A stretch of DNA of 7,914 nt from positions 1 to 7,914 of the forward strand of contig JAIXXE010000082.1 of assembly GCA_027490875.1 (NCBI GenBank), read 5' to 3'. The notes below the pieces were generated by a model that had not been told where the DNA came from, did not search any database, and worked only from the letters and a program-made list of their open reading frames with translations. Positions 1 through 6,167 of this stretch are shown piece by piece; the stretch's first letter is position 1; every line of letters begins with the position of its first letter. A program made the translations under genes and the position numbers. The stretch is from Alphaproteobacteria bacterium. GTDB lineage: Bacteria; Pseudomonadota; Alphaproteobacteria; UBA2136; UBA6156.

Positions 1-33
1 CCGCATTACCAGCTGGACGATGGTGAACGCCAA
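1..33 (+). repeat. Direct repeat R1, copy 1 (partner 1159-1191)
   Basis: These 33 bases are identical to 1159-1191 and encode RITSWTMVNAN in both copies. Weaker similarity continues through the following LEVSG module. The offset is 1158 nt, a multiple of three, so exchange between the copies would keep the reading frame. The repeat may extend upstream of the window. Confidence 0.9.
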
Positions 34-3000
34 TGCTGCCCCCACCACCCCGCTGGAAGTTTCTGGCACGGTGAGCGCCACACAGTTTGTGGGCCAGTTT
101 GTGGGGGATGGCTCGGGCCTGACGGGCGTGGTGGCTTCGGCGACCGACCGGATTGTCAGCGGCACCACCAGCCTGGTGGTGAACACCAACACCGGTTTTG
201 TCAGCCTGACCCAAAGCACGGGCAACACGGGGTGGTTTGATCCACAACGCGGGCTTGTTACCTTGGGCGTGAGTGCGACGGGGACGGTGAGTGCGGTGGC
301 CCTGAGTGCCCCAGTGGGCGGGTTGAGTGGAAGTGTAATCTTCCGTGACCAGAACAACGTTTTGGCGGCGAACAGTGGGTTTATCTGGGATGGTGCCAAC
401 CAGCGCTTAGGGATACGCACCAGCGACCCATCCTCGGCGCTTGATTTAGGCCTGACCGGTTCGCTTTCCATGGGGCCAGCCGGTATTGCGATGCGACGAC
501 CAAGCGATAATTTGGCCATTAGTGTATTAGGCTTTTTGGGTGGCGCCGATAACCTTTCGGTGATGCTGGGAAACTCGCTGGCCAGCAACTTTCTGACGTT
601 CCGCAACTCGGGCGGTGTGCAGCGGATGGTTCTGCTTAACGGCGGCAATGGCGTGTTAGGAATTAACGGTATTACGCCTTCTGTCGCGCTGGAAGTAAGC
701 GGCACGGTAAGCGCCACCGCGTTTGTGGGGAATGGCGCGGGGCTGACCAATGTAACTGGCTTGCCGGGTGGCACGAGTGGCACGATTCAGTTTAACAGCG
801 GTGGAATTCTGACGGGTAACCCTTCCTTCACCTTGAGCACATCTGGTTCGACGCTGCGCATGGCGCTCAATAGTGTTCAGGGTGTACAAACTGCGGCCAT
901 GGTTGTGCGGCAGTTAAACTCCAATGAAGACGCACTCTTTTTACAGGGCCCGAGTGGGCAGACGATGCGCTTGATGGCTGGTGGGACAGGGAGTATTGTA
1001 GCTTCTAGTGCTCTATACTTGGATACTGCGGGTGCCAGCGAGGTCGCAATTCGGCCAAACACGGTTGTAGCAGCACTCTTTACCCCCAACCGTTCGATGT
1101 TGCTTGGTACTTTCAACGGCAACACACCGTCATCAACCCTGCATGTAATGGGTTCGGGCCGCATTACCAGCTGGACGATGGTGAACGCCAACGCCACGCC
1201 GACCACCCCGCTGGAAGTAAGCGGCACGGTGAGCGCGACAGCCTTTGTGGGGGATGGCAGCGGGTTGACGAACATTAGCGCCAGTGCGGTTGTTGGGCTA
1301 CAGCTCGACCGCATCGTCAGCGGCACCACCAGCCTGGTGGTGAACACCAACACCGGCTTTGTCAGCCTGACCCAAAGCACGGGCAACACGGGGTGGTTTG
1401 ATCCTCAACGCGGGCTTGTTACTTTGGGCGTGAGTGCGACGGGCGGGATTAGTGCGACGACGGGGTTCTTTACCACCGGCCTTGGGGTTAACCGTGCCAC
1501 GCATCCTTCCTATACGGTTGGTATTTCAGGGAGCTTGTGGATTGCGGGGCATAACGTTAGTCACACTGCGGCTACCCCAGCTGCACTATTTGTAAGTATA
1601 AGAAATAACTCAGCATTAAATCGTGTGGCTATTTTTGAAGGCGCTGCTAATGGACATATTGAACTAAATAGTTTTGTTACTCCTTTCCGTTTCCACTGGG
1701 GCACCACCGCAGCTGGTGTTGGCCAGCATTTCCATAACTCTGGTACCGGGTACTTTTATTACACCAATTCAGATTCTTCTGCGCGCCTCATGTACTTGGG
1801 GGGAAATGTAAATGGCGCTGCGGCTACGCCTTCAGCCACCCTGCACGTCTCCGGCACGCTTTTAACCACCAGCTGGACCTATATCAATGCGGTGGATACG
1901 GTGCGGGTAACCCCCACGGCGCCGCTGGAAGTAAGCGGCACCATCAGCGCCACGGCCCTGTTTGTAAACGGGTTGGCAGTCAGTGGTGGCACCAGTGACC
2001 GCATTGTGAGCGGCAGCGACGCCGTGACGGTGAACCAGAACACCGATACAGTAAGCTTTACGCTGGGCGGCACGACCACGGCGTTCTCGGTGAGTGGCAG
2101 CAATATGTTCATGGGGCGGGCGGCAACGACCATTTCGGTGACTGGGAATACCGGGTTTGGGGTTAGCGCCCTGCAAAATAACACGTCGGGCCAAGGCAAT
2201 ACAGCGGTTGGTTGGACTGCCTTGCGCGACAACACCATAGGTAATGGCAACACAGCATTGGGTAATGGTGCCTTAGTCCAGAACATCACGGGGACATCTA
2301 ATGTGGCTGTTGGGCAAGCAACTATGGAAAGGAATACGACCGGGAGCAATAATACAGCCATAGGGACTAGTGCGCTGCTGATGAACGTCTCTGGGACAGT
2401 GAATACCGCCGTAGGTTCCGAAGCTCTACGATTGAATTCATCAGGTAATTTTAATCAAGCCTTAGGCCGGCAGGCGCTGTATAGCAATGTAATTGGTTCT
2501 AATAATATCGCGATTGGTGGGATGGCTCTTTTTGAAAGTTTAGGAGGCCAGAACACGGCGGTTGGCCACAACACTGGCCGTGGTCTCACAACCGGCAGCA
2601 ACAATACAATTATAGGTGGCAGTGTAACCGGTTTGGTGCCTGACCTGAGCAACACCGTCATTATTGCCGATGGCGGCGGTAACCGACGCATTTACGTGCA
2701 TAACAACGGCTTTACCGGCATTAACCTGGCCAGCGGCACGCTGCCAACGGCGATGCTGGATGTGAGCGGCAGCGCGAATATTTCCGGCACCGTGCGCGCC
2801 ACCGCGTTTGTGGGTGATGGTGCGGGGTTGACCAACCTGACCGTCAGCGGTGACCGGATTACTTCCGGCACCACCAGTGTGCTGGCGGTGAGCAACACTG
2901 GCTTTATTTCCTTCACCCAGAACAATGCCGTGACAGCGTGGCTCGACCCAACGCGCGGGCTGGTAACAGTTGGCGTGAGTGCGACCGGCACGGTGAGCGC

Positions 3001-3598
3001 AACCCGGTTGTTCGTGCAGAGTGTCTCCAGCACGGGCGGCCTGACCTTGGTAAGCGGCACGGGTACGGGCGGCAGCGGTGGCTTTGGTGACCGCATCAGC
3101 ACCACGGGTGTTTCGAGCGGGGCCAACCTTGCGATGGTGGTGGCGAGCTCGGGCACGATCTCCTTCACGCTGGGCGGCACGGCCAGTGCGGCGTACTTGC
3201 ACCCAAGCTTGGGCTTGGTGGCACCGGGCGTAAGCACCACGGGAATCATCAGTGCGACCGAGCTCTTTACGGGCGGCCTGCTAACAGCCCTGCGGGTGAC
3301 GGCGACCAACGTCTCGGCCTCGGTGGGTGACTTCAGCCTGCTGCGGGCCTCGGGCATCAGCACCACGGGGACGATCAGTGCCACCCGGTTGTTCGTGCAG
3401 AGTGTTTCCAGCACCGGCGGCCTGACCTTGGTGAGCAGCACTGGTACCGCCACCTTTACTCAAATCAGCGCCACCAACGTGAGCGCCAGCGCCCTGCAGC
3501 TGGGCGGCACCGGCCCGTGCAACGCTGGCACCACCGGCATGATGCGCTTTGCCGACAGCGGCGGCGGCGTGATGAAGCTGCAGCTGTGCCGGATGTAG
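2..3598 (+). CDS. Modular repeat fibre/adhesin-like surface protein, 5'-truncated by the window
   Basis: The frame is open from position 2 to the TAG at 3596-3598. The first in-frame ATG (position 20) is not the true start: the residues before and after it (RITSWTMVNAN) recur inside the protein near 1160-1190, so the gene begins upstream of the window. The product is rich in Gly, Ser, Thr, Ala, Val and Asn and almost free of Cys. It is built of modules starting near 50, 686, 1208, 1922 and 2753, each reading roughly (L/M)(E/D)VSGTVSATAFVGDGSGLTN, separated by unique segments. A YadA-head-like repeat block lies at 2144-2620. The C-terminus (from about 3515) has a CNAGTTGMMRF motif and ends LQLCRM, with a Cys pair at 3518 and 3587. 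I recognise such ends in repeat-rich fibre proteins of environmental bacteria. No S74 chaperone, trimeric-autotransporter anchor or LPXTG signal is visible. I infer a beta-rich extracellular fibre; ligand and secretion route are unknown. A phage tail fibre is possible, but no phage gene is nearby. Confidence 0.85.
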   Translation, partial: RITSWTMVNANAAPTTPLEVSGTVSATQFVGQFVGDGSGLTGVVASATDRIVSGTTSLVVNTNTGFVSLTQSTGNTGWFDPQRGLVTLGVSATGTVSAVALSAPVGGLSGSVIFRDQNNVLAANSGFIWDGANQRLGIRTSDPSSALDLGLTGSLSMGPAGIAMRRPSDNLAISVLGFLGGADNLSVMLGNSLASNFLTFRNSGGVQRMVLLNGGNGVLGINGITPSVALEVSGTVSATAFVGNGAGLTNVTGLPGGTSGTIQFNSGGILTGNPSFTLSTSGSTLRMALNSVQGVQTAAMVVRQLNSNEDALFLQGPSGQTMRLMAGGTGSIVASSALYLDTAGASEVAIRPNTVVAALFTPNRSMLLGTFNGNTPSSTLHVMGSGRITSWTMVNANATPTTPLEVSGTVSATAFVGDGSGLTNISASAVVGLQLDRIVSGTTSLVVNTNTGFVSLTQSTGNTGWFDPQRGLVTLGVSATGGISATTGFFTTGLGVNRATHPSYTVGISGSLWIAGHNVSHTAATPAALFVSIRNNSALNRVAIFEGAANGHIELNSFVTPFRFHWGTTAAGVGQHFHNSGTGYFYYTNSDSSARLMYLGGNVNGAAATPSATLHVSGTLLTTSWTYINAVDTVRVTPTAPLEVSGTISATALFVNGLAVSGGTSDRIVSGSDAVTVNQNTDTVSFTLGGTTTAFSVSGSNMFMGRAATTISVTGNTGFGVSALQNNTSGQGNTAVGWTALRDNTIGNGNTALGNGALVQNITGTSNVAVGQATMERNTTGSNNTAIGTSALLMNVSGTVNTAVGSEALRLNSSGNFNQALGRQALYSNVIGSNNIAIGGMALFESLGGQNTAVGHNTGRGLTTGSNNTIIGGSVTGLVPDLSNTVIIADGGGNRRIYVHNNGFTGINLASGTLPTAMLDVSGSANISGTVRATAFVGDGAGLTNLTVSGDRITSGTTSVLAVSNTGFISFTQNNAVTAWLDPTRGLVTVGVSATGTVSATRLFVQSVSSTGGLTLVSGTGTGGSGGFGDRISTTGVSSGANLAMVVASSGTISFTLGGTASAAYLHPSLGLVAPGVSTTGIISATELFTGGLLTALRVTATNVSASVGDFSLLRASGISTTGTISATRLFVQSVSSTGGLTLVSSTGTATFTQISATNVSASALQLGGTGPCNAGTTGMMRFADSGGGVMKLQLCRM
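146..283 (+). repeat. Direct repeat R2, copy 1 (partner 1307-1444)
   Basis: About 138 bp matching 1307-1444 with roughly five mismatches by eye. It encodes the DRIVSGTTSLVV...GWFDPQRGLVTLGVSATG segment. The offset is 1161 nt, an in-frame distance. Near-identity at DNA level over this length suggests recent duplication or gene conversion, since other modules in the gene match only at protein level. Confidence 0.88.
1159..1191 (+). repeat. Direct repeat R1, copy 2 (partner 1-33)
   Basis: Second copy of the 33-base repeat, preceded in the protein by HVMGSG. It marks the beginning of a module that restarts the order seen at the window start: RITSWT, LEVSG, DRIVSGTTSLVV. Confidence 0.9.
1307..1444 (+). 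repeat. Direct repeat R2, copy 2 (partner 146-283)
   Basis: Second copy of the long near-identical repeat. The sequence after it (from about 1445) is unrelated to what follows copy 1 (from about 284), so the two repeats are each followed by a different unique cassette. Confidence 0.88.
2144..2620 (+). repeat. Nine tandem YadA-head-like protein repeats, 17-residue period
   Basis: Within the fibre gene the translation runs through eight 17-residue units starting at 2144, 2195, 2246, 2297, 2348, 2399, 2450 and 2501. A 16-residue unit follows at 2552, then a partial NNTIIGG ending at 2620. The consensus is about (G/N)NTA(V/I)GxxALxxNtxGs. The NTAxG core resembles the Hep_Hag/YadA head repeats that form a left-handed parallel beta-roll in trimeric adhesins, but the period is longer than the usual 14-15 residues. 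The DNA of the units has diverged although the protein period is exact, so this is an old array kept by selection. A stalk or head segment is the likely role. Confidence 0.8.
2991..3066 (+). repeat. Direct repeat R3, copy 1 (partner 3372-3447)
   Basis: Encodes TVSATRLFVQSVSSTGGLTLVSGTGT. The core 3003-3066 matches 3384-3447 with about five mismatches. The offset is 381 nt (127 codons), again in frame. Confidence 0.85.
3372..3447 (+). repeat. Direct repeat R3, copy 2 (partner 2991-3066)
   Basis: Second copy of the RLFVQSVSSTGGLTLVS module near the C-terminus. Copies 1 and 2 enclose a segment with two GVS(A/T)TGxISAT motifs. Confidence 0.85.
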
Positions 3599-3614
3599 GG
3601 GGCATATTGAGAAG

Positions 3615-3633
3615 GGGTAGCTAAAATCTACCC
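3615..3633 (+). other. Small hairpin just after the fibre gene stop
   Basis: GGGTAG (3615-3620) and CTACCC (3628-3633) form a perfect 6-bp stem with a 7-nt AT-rich loop, 17 nt after the stop codon. No T-run follows, so it is not a standard intrinsic terminator. Its last base is also the first base of the 72-nt palindromic unit, so it could be part of that element's flank or protect the mRNA 3' end. Confidence 0.45.
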
Positions 3634-3704
3634 GTCATTCCAGAACGCGGTTGGGGAGAACAATGGTTCATTGTTCGGGCCCCCAACCCGTATCTGGAAT
3701 AACA
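3633..3704 (+). repeat. 72-nt bulged palindromic element, unit 1
   Basis: The unit runs from CGTCATTCCAGA to TCTGGAATAACA. From outside in it pairs ATTCCAGA (3637-3644) with TCTGGAAT (3693-3700); ACG (3645-3647) with CGT (3689-3691); GGTTGGGG (3649-3656) with CCCCAACC (3681-3688); and GAACAATG (3658-3665) with CATTGTTC (3669-3676) around a 3-nt loop. Unpaired bases are A3692, C3648 and an internal loop of A3657 opposite GGGC 3677-3680. The result is a 27-bp interrupted hairpin. Unit 2 repeats it in the opposite orientation. The arrangement is like paired bacterial REP/BIME palindromes, but I do not recognise the family. It could also act as a terminator or RNA-stability element for the fibre mRNA. 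Confidence 0.85.
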
Positions 3705-3719
3705 ACAATTCTTTTCTTC

Positions 3720-3791
3720 TGTTATTCCAGATAGCCGCAGGGGGCCCAAAATCGTCAAGCGATTTTTCCCCTGCTGGCTTCTGGAATGACG
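3720..3791 (-). repeat. 72-nt bulged palindromic element, unit 2 (inverted copy)
   Basis: On the + strand it runs from TGTTATTCCAGA to TCTGGAATGACG, which is the reverse complement of unit 1's ends. Stems: ATTCCAGA (3724-3731) with 3780-3787; AGCC (3733-3736) with GGCT (3776-3779); GCAGGGG (3737-3743) with CCCCTGC (3768-3774); and AAAATCG (3748-3754) with CGATTTT (3760-3766) around a 5-nt loop. Unpaired are T3732, T3775 and the internal loop GCCC (3744-3747) opposite T3767. Read on the - strand these become the same 3'-side A bulge, 5'-side one-base bulge and A/GGGC loop as in unit 1. The total length is also 72 nt. A 15-nt T-rich spacer (3705-3719) separates the units. Confidence 0.85.
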
Positions 3792-3954
3792 GGGAAGTTT
3801 TGTACCGCGTACTTTTAAGACCAGCTTGAGGACTCGGGATGACACGGAATGGCAGCGCGGGCGATAGCACGTTGTAAGCCAGCGGCAAGAGCAGGCCTTG
3901 ACGCTCTGTAAGGTTGAGTGCACTTTTGGGAATAAACCAGAAAGGACTCTGACC
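3792..3954. other. Intergenic leader before the lipoprotein gene
   Basis: No credible gene. CTCGGGATGACACGG (3833-3847) loosely resembles the outer edge of the palindromic element (CTGGAATGACGGGG) and may be a decayed fragment of a related repeat. I looked for a promoter: TTGACG at 3898-3903 is a fair -35, but nothing at 16-18 nt spacing resembles a good -10. The promoter of the lipoprotein gene is therefore not identified. Confidence 0.4.
3941..3946 (+). promoter_or_regulatory. Ribosome binding site that sets the lipoprotein start
   Basis: AAAGGA lies 8 nt before the ATG at 3955. The in-frame TTG at 3898 has no such site and would put 19 hydrophilic residues in front of the lipoprotein signal peptide, so 3955 is the start. 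Confidence 0.75.
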
Positions 3955-4467
3955 ATGATCACCAAACAATTGATTGCCGGAACCGTGATGGCCGGACTGA
4001 TGCTGCCCGCCCTGAGCGCCTGCACCACCACCGATGGCATGGGTGGCGGGATGGGTGGCGGCGGAATTGACCGCAACACCATGGGCCAAGTGCTGGGCGG
4101 CGTGGCGGGTGGTTTCCTGGGCAGCCAGTTTGGCGAAGGCAGCGGCAAGATTGTGGCCAGTGTGGCCGGCGCCATGTTGGGTGCCTGGGCCGGTAACCAG
4201 ATTGTCAACGGCCTGAACCCGCAAGACCGTGGCATGTACGAAAATGCCAGTACGCGTGCGGCCTCGGCCCCCGTTGGCCAACAAATTACCTGGTACAACC
4301 CCGACACCGGCAACAAGGGGACCATCACACCCACCCGTGAAGGCCGCACCAGCGATGGTTCTGCCTGCCGTGAATACCAACAAACCGTGACGATTGGCGG
4401 CAAGACCGAGCGGGCTTACGGCACGGCGTGTAAGCAGCCGGACGGCTCATGGAAAATCATGAACTAA
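3955..4467 (+). CDS. Glycine-zipper 17 kDa surface-antigen family lipoprotein
   Basis: 170 residues. Residues 1-22 are a lipoprotein signal peptide (a Lys at position 4, then a hydrophobic stretch) ending in the lipobox LSAC, so Cys23 is the predicted lipidated N-terminus. Thr at +2 fits outer-membrane sorting. A Gly/Met-rich linker (28-37) follows. A glycine-zipper 2TM region at about 44-83 shows regular small-residue spacing (GQVLGGVAGGFLG, then VAGAMLGAWAG). The C-terminal domain (about 105-170) carries GxITPTREG, CREYQQTVTIGGKTERAYG and CKQPDGSWKI, hallmarks of the rickettsial 17 kDa antigen family, which is widespread in alphaproteobacteria. Cys138 and Cys159 could form a disulphide. Family members sit in the outer membrane or periplasm; their molecular role is poorly defined. 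The gene stands alone between the palindromic repeats and a terminator-like hairpin. Family assignment is firm; function is inferred. Confidence 0.93.
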   Translation: MITKQLIAGTVMAGLMLPALSACTTTDGMGGGMGGGGIDRNTMGQVLGGVAGGFLGSQFGEGSGKIVASVAGAMLGAWAGNQIVNGLNPQDRGMYENASTRAASAPVGQQITWYNPDTGNKGTITPTREGRTSDGSACREYQQTVTIGGKTERAYGTACKQPDGSWKIMN

Positions 4468-4488
4468 ATTTCTGTTGTTCCTATCCGC

Positions 4489-4520
4489 ACACAGGGGGCC
4501 AGAGCAGCCCCCTTTGTGTT
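4489..4520 (+). terminator. Probable intrinsic terminator after the lipoprotein gene
   Basis: GGGGGC (4494-4499) pairs with GCCCCC (4507-4512) around a 7-nt loop. ACACA (4489-4493) can extend the stem with TGTGT (4515-4519) after a two-base bulge. The tail TTTGTGTT is U-rich but interrupted, so termination may be partial. It lies 22 nt after the lipoprotein stop and ends 15 nt before the next ATG. Confidence 0.65.
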
Positions 4521-4534
4521 AGAAAGGGTGGTCG

Positions 4535-6166
4535 ATGAAGAATCTTGGCCGCCTGCTCCGCACCCTGTGGTATGTGCCCCCGCAGGCCGTACTGTGGCGG
4601 CTGTGGGCGCGGTTACGGCGGCGGTATTATACCAGCCCGTTCTATAACCTGCGCGCCTTGGCCAGCCCCACGGCTGCTACACCGCTGCATTACCCAGGTA
4701 TTGCCCTGATACCCGGGCAGGAAGGACGAGGCGCGGCCATTGCGGCCGGGCGTTGGTTGCTGGCCGGGCAAGAGTTCCCGCTGGGCGCGCCGCCGCGCAG
4801 CTGGCTGCCCAAAGCCCAGCCGTTGCAGGTGTTTGAGCTGCACTATCATGAATGGCTGGCTGATTTGGCGGCCGCCAACAAACCCGCCTTGGCGCGGCAG
4901 CTGCTGGCCGATTGGCTGCTGCAGTTTGCGCATTATCACCCGATTGTATGGCACCCGTACCCGCTTTCCTTACGGATTGTGGCGTGGCTGACCTATGGCC
5001 GCTGGCTGCTGGCCGAAGCCGAGCCAGACTTTAAAGAAGCCTTTGAACAGGCGTTGCGGGCGCAGCTTATGCATCTGCGACGTAACTGCGAGTACGATTT
5101 GGGTGGTAATCACCTGATTAAAAACCTGAAAGCCCTGCTTTTGGGTGGTTTGGCCCTGCCCGATGGGGCGTTGGTGCTGTGGGCCGAGGATCGGCTGCTG
5201 CGGGCGTTGGCCCATCAGGTGCTGCCCGATGGCGCGCATGACGAACGCAGCCCGCATTACCATGCGCAGGTTTTGCAAGATGTGCTGGAAGTACGCGCCG
5301 CCTTGCGGGGCAGCGGGGCTGGGGGCGGTGGGGTGTGGGATACGTTGGCCATACGCATGGGTGAGGCCTTGGCCTTCTATACCTACCCCGACGGTGGTTT
5401 GGGGCTCTGGAACGACGGCGAGGTAGGCGATGCCGTGCGCGTGGCGCGGCTGGTGCAGGAAAGTGGCGCTGGCGCCGCGCCATCGGCGCTGCCCGACGCC
5501 GGCTATGTGCGGCTGGCAGCAGCGGCCTTGGGGCTGGTGCTGGATGCGGGCAAGGTCGGCCCCGATGAAAACCCCGGCCACGCCCATGCCGATACTTTGG
5601 CGCTGGAGTTTTGGTGCGGCCCGCAGCGGGTGGTGGTGAACAGCGGCACCTTGGCCTATCAGCACCCGTTGCGGGGGTTTTTCCGTAGTACAGCCGCCCA
5701 TGCCACGCTGGAGCTGGGTGGGCAGAGCAGTGCGGAAGTTTGGGCCGAGCACCGCGTGGGGCGGCGGCCTCAGCAAACAGGCCTTGCCATGATTGAAGAC
5801 GGGCAGGGGGTGCGCGCTTGGCACGACGGCTACCGGCACCTTGGGGTGAAGCACACACGGACTCTTGGCTTAACGGCCGCAGGGCTGACGGGGACCGATG
5901 CCCTTGAAGGCCGTGGCGTTGGCAAGGCACGGGCCTTGGTGCGGTTTCCGCTGCACCCGGCCGTTCAGGTTAAACCCGTTGGCGATGACAAGGCCCTGCT
6001 GACCTTACCGAGCGGCCCAACGCTGTTATTTACCTGTGAAGGTGGGGTGTTAAACCTACAGCCCGCCCGTTATACCCCGCAGTTTAACACCCTTCAGCCG
6101 ACCCAGCAGCTGGTGGTGCGGTTAAGGGGTAAGGAACTGCGCTGGTCGTTCATGGTTCACGCCTAG
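4535..6166 (+). CDS. Heparinase II/III-family protein (putative polysaccharide lyase)
   Basis: 543 residues; ATG at 4535 with AAAGGG (4523-4528) 6 nt upstream. The N-terminal part (about 1-300) looks like the alpha-helical toroid of this family. It has a basic, Arg/Trp-rich start (WRLWARLRRR), WHPYPLSLRIVAW (139-151), YDLGGNHLIKNLKALLLGG (187-205) and DGAHDERSPHYHAQVLQDVLEV (232-253). The C-terminal beta domain (about 320-535) has ENPGHAHADTLALEF (345-359), VVVNSGT (366-372), FFRSTAAHATLELGGQSS (382-399) and EVWAEHRVGRR (401-411). Asn192/His193, Tyr242 and His349/His351 lie where the family has its catalytic Asn/His, Tyr and His. Family enzymes cleave uronic-acid polysaccharides by beta-elimination. 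The substrate here is unknown; bacterial relatives often work on their own exopolysaccharide. No clear Sec signal peptide is seen, so location is uncertain. Length and domain order are complete. Confidence 0.92.
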   Translation: MKNLGRLLRTLWYVPPQAVLWRLWARLRRRYYTSPFYNLRALASPTAATPLHYPGIALIPGQEGRGAAIAAGRWLLAGQEFPLGAPPRSWLPKAQPLQVFELHYHEWLADLAAANKPALARQLLADWLLQFAHYHPIVWHPYPLSLRIVAWLTYGRWLLAEAEPDFKEAFEQALRAQLMHLRRNCEYDLGGNHLIKNLKALLLGGLALPDGALVLWAEDRLLRALAHQVLPDGAHDERSPHYHAQVLQDVLEVRAALRGSGAGGGGVWDTLAIRMGEALAFYTYPDGGLGLWNDGEVGDAVRVARLVQESGAGAAPSALPDAGYVRLAAAALGLVLDAGKVGPDENPGHAHADTLALEFWCGPQRVVVNSGTLAYQHPLRGFFRSTAAHATLELGGQSSAEVWAEHRVGRRPQQTGLAMIEDGQGVRAWHDGYRHLGVKHTRTLGLTAAGLTGTDALEGRGVGKARALVRFPLHPAVQVKPVGDDKALLTLPSGPTLLFTCEGGVLNLQPARYTPQFNTLQPTQQLVVRLRGKELRWSFMVHA

Positions 6167-6167
6167 C

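Noticed and set aside
20..22. ATG at 20 as the fibre gene start
   Set aside because: The frame is open upstream, and the residues around it recur inside the protein, so it is an internal Met.
877..3463. Many reverse-strand open frames opposite the fibre gene (for example 877-1389, 1879-2361, 2540-3202, 2692-3453)
   Set aside because: They mirror the repetitive GC-rich fibre sequence, overlap each other in different frames and resemble nothing known.
3898..3900. TTG at 3898 as the lipoprotein start
   Set aside because: It would bury the signal peptide behind 19 extra residues, while the ATG at 3955 has a proper ribosome binding site.
3898..3926. Promoter at TTGACG for the lipoprotein gene
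   Set aside because: The bases at 16-18 nt spacing (around CACTTT) are a poor -10.
3621..4403. Long reverse-strand open frames (3621-4403 and 3628-4383)
   Set aside because: They run across the palindromic repeats and antisense to the clear lipoprotein gene; the translations are Pro/Arg-rich without a recognisable domain.
4970..5930. Two overlapping reverse-strand frames inside the heparinase-family gene
   Set aside because: The + strand carries all family motifs; the antisense products are Pro/Arg/His-rich artefacts of GC-rich codons.
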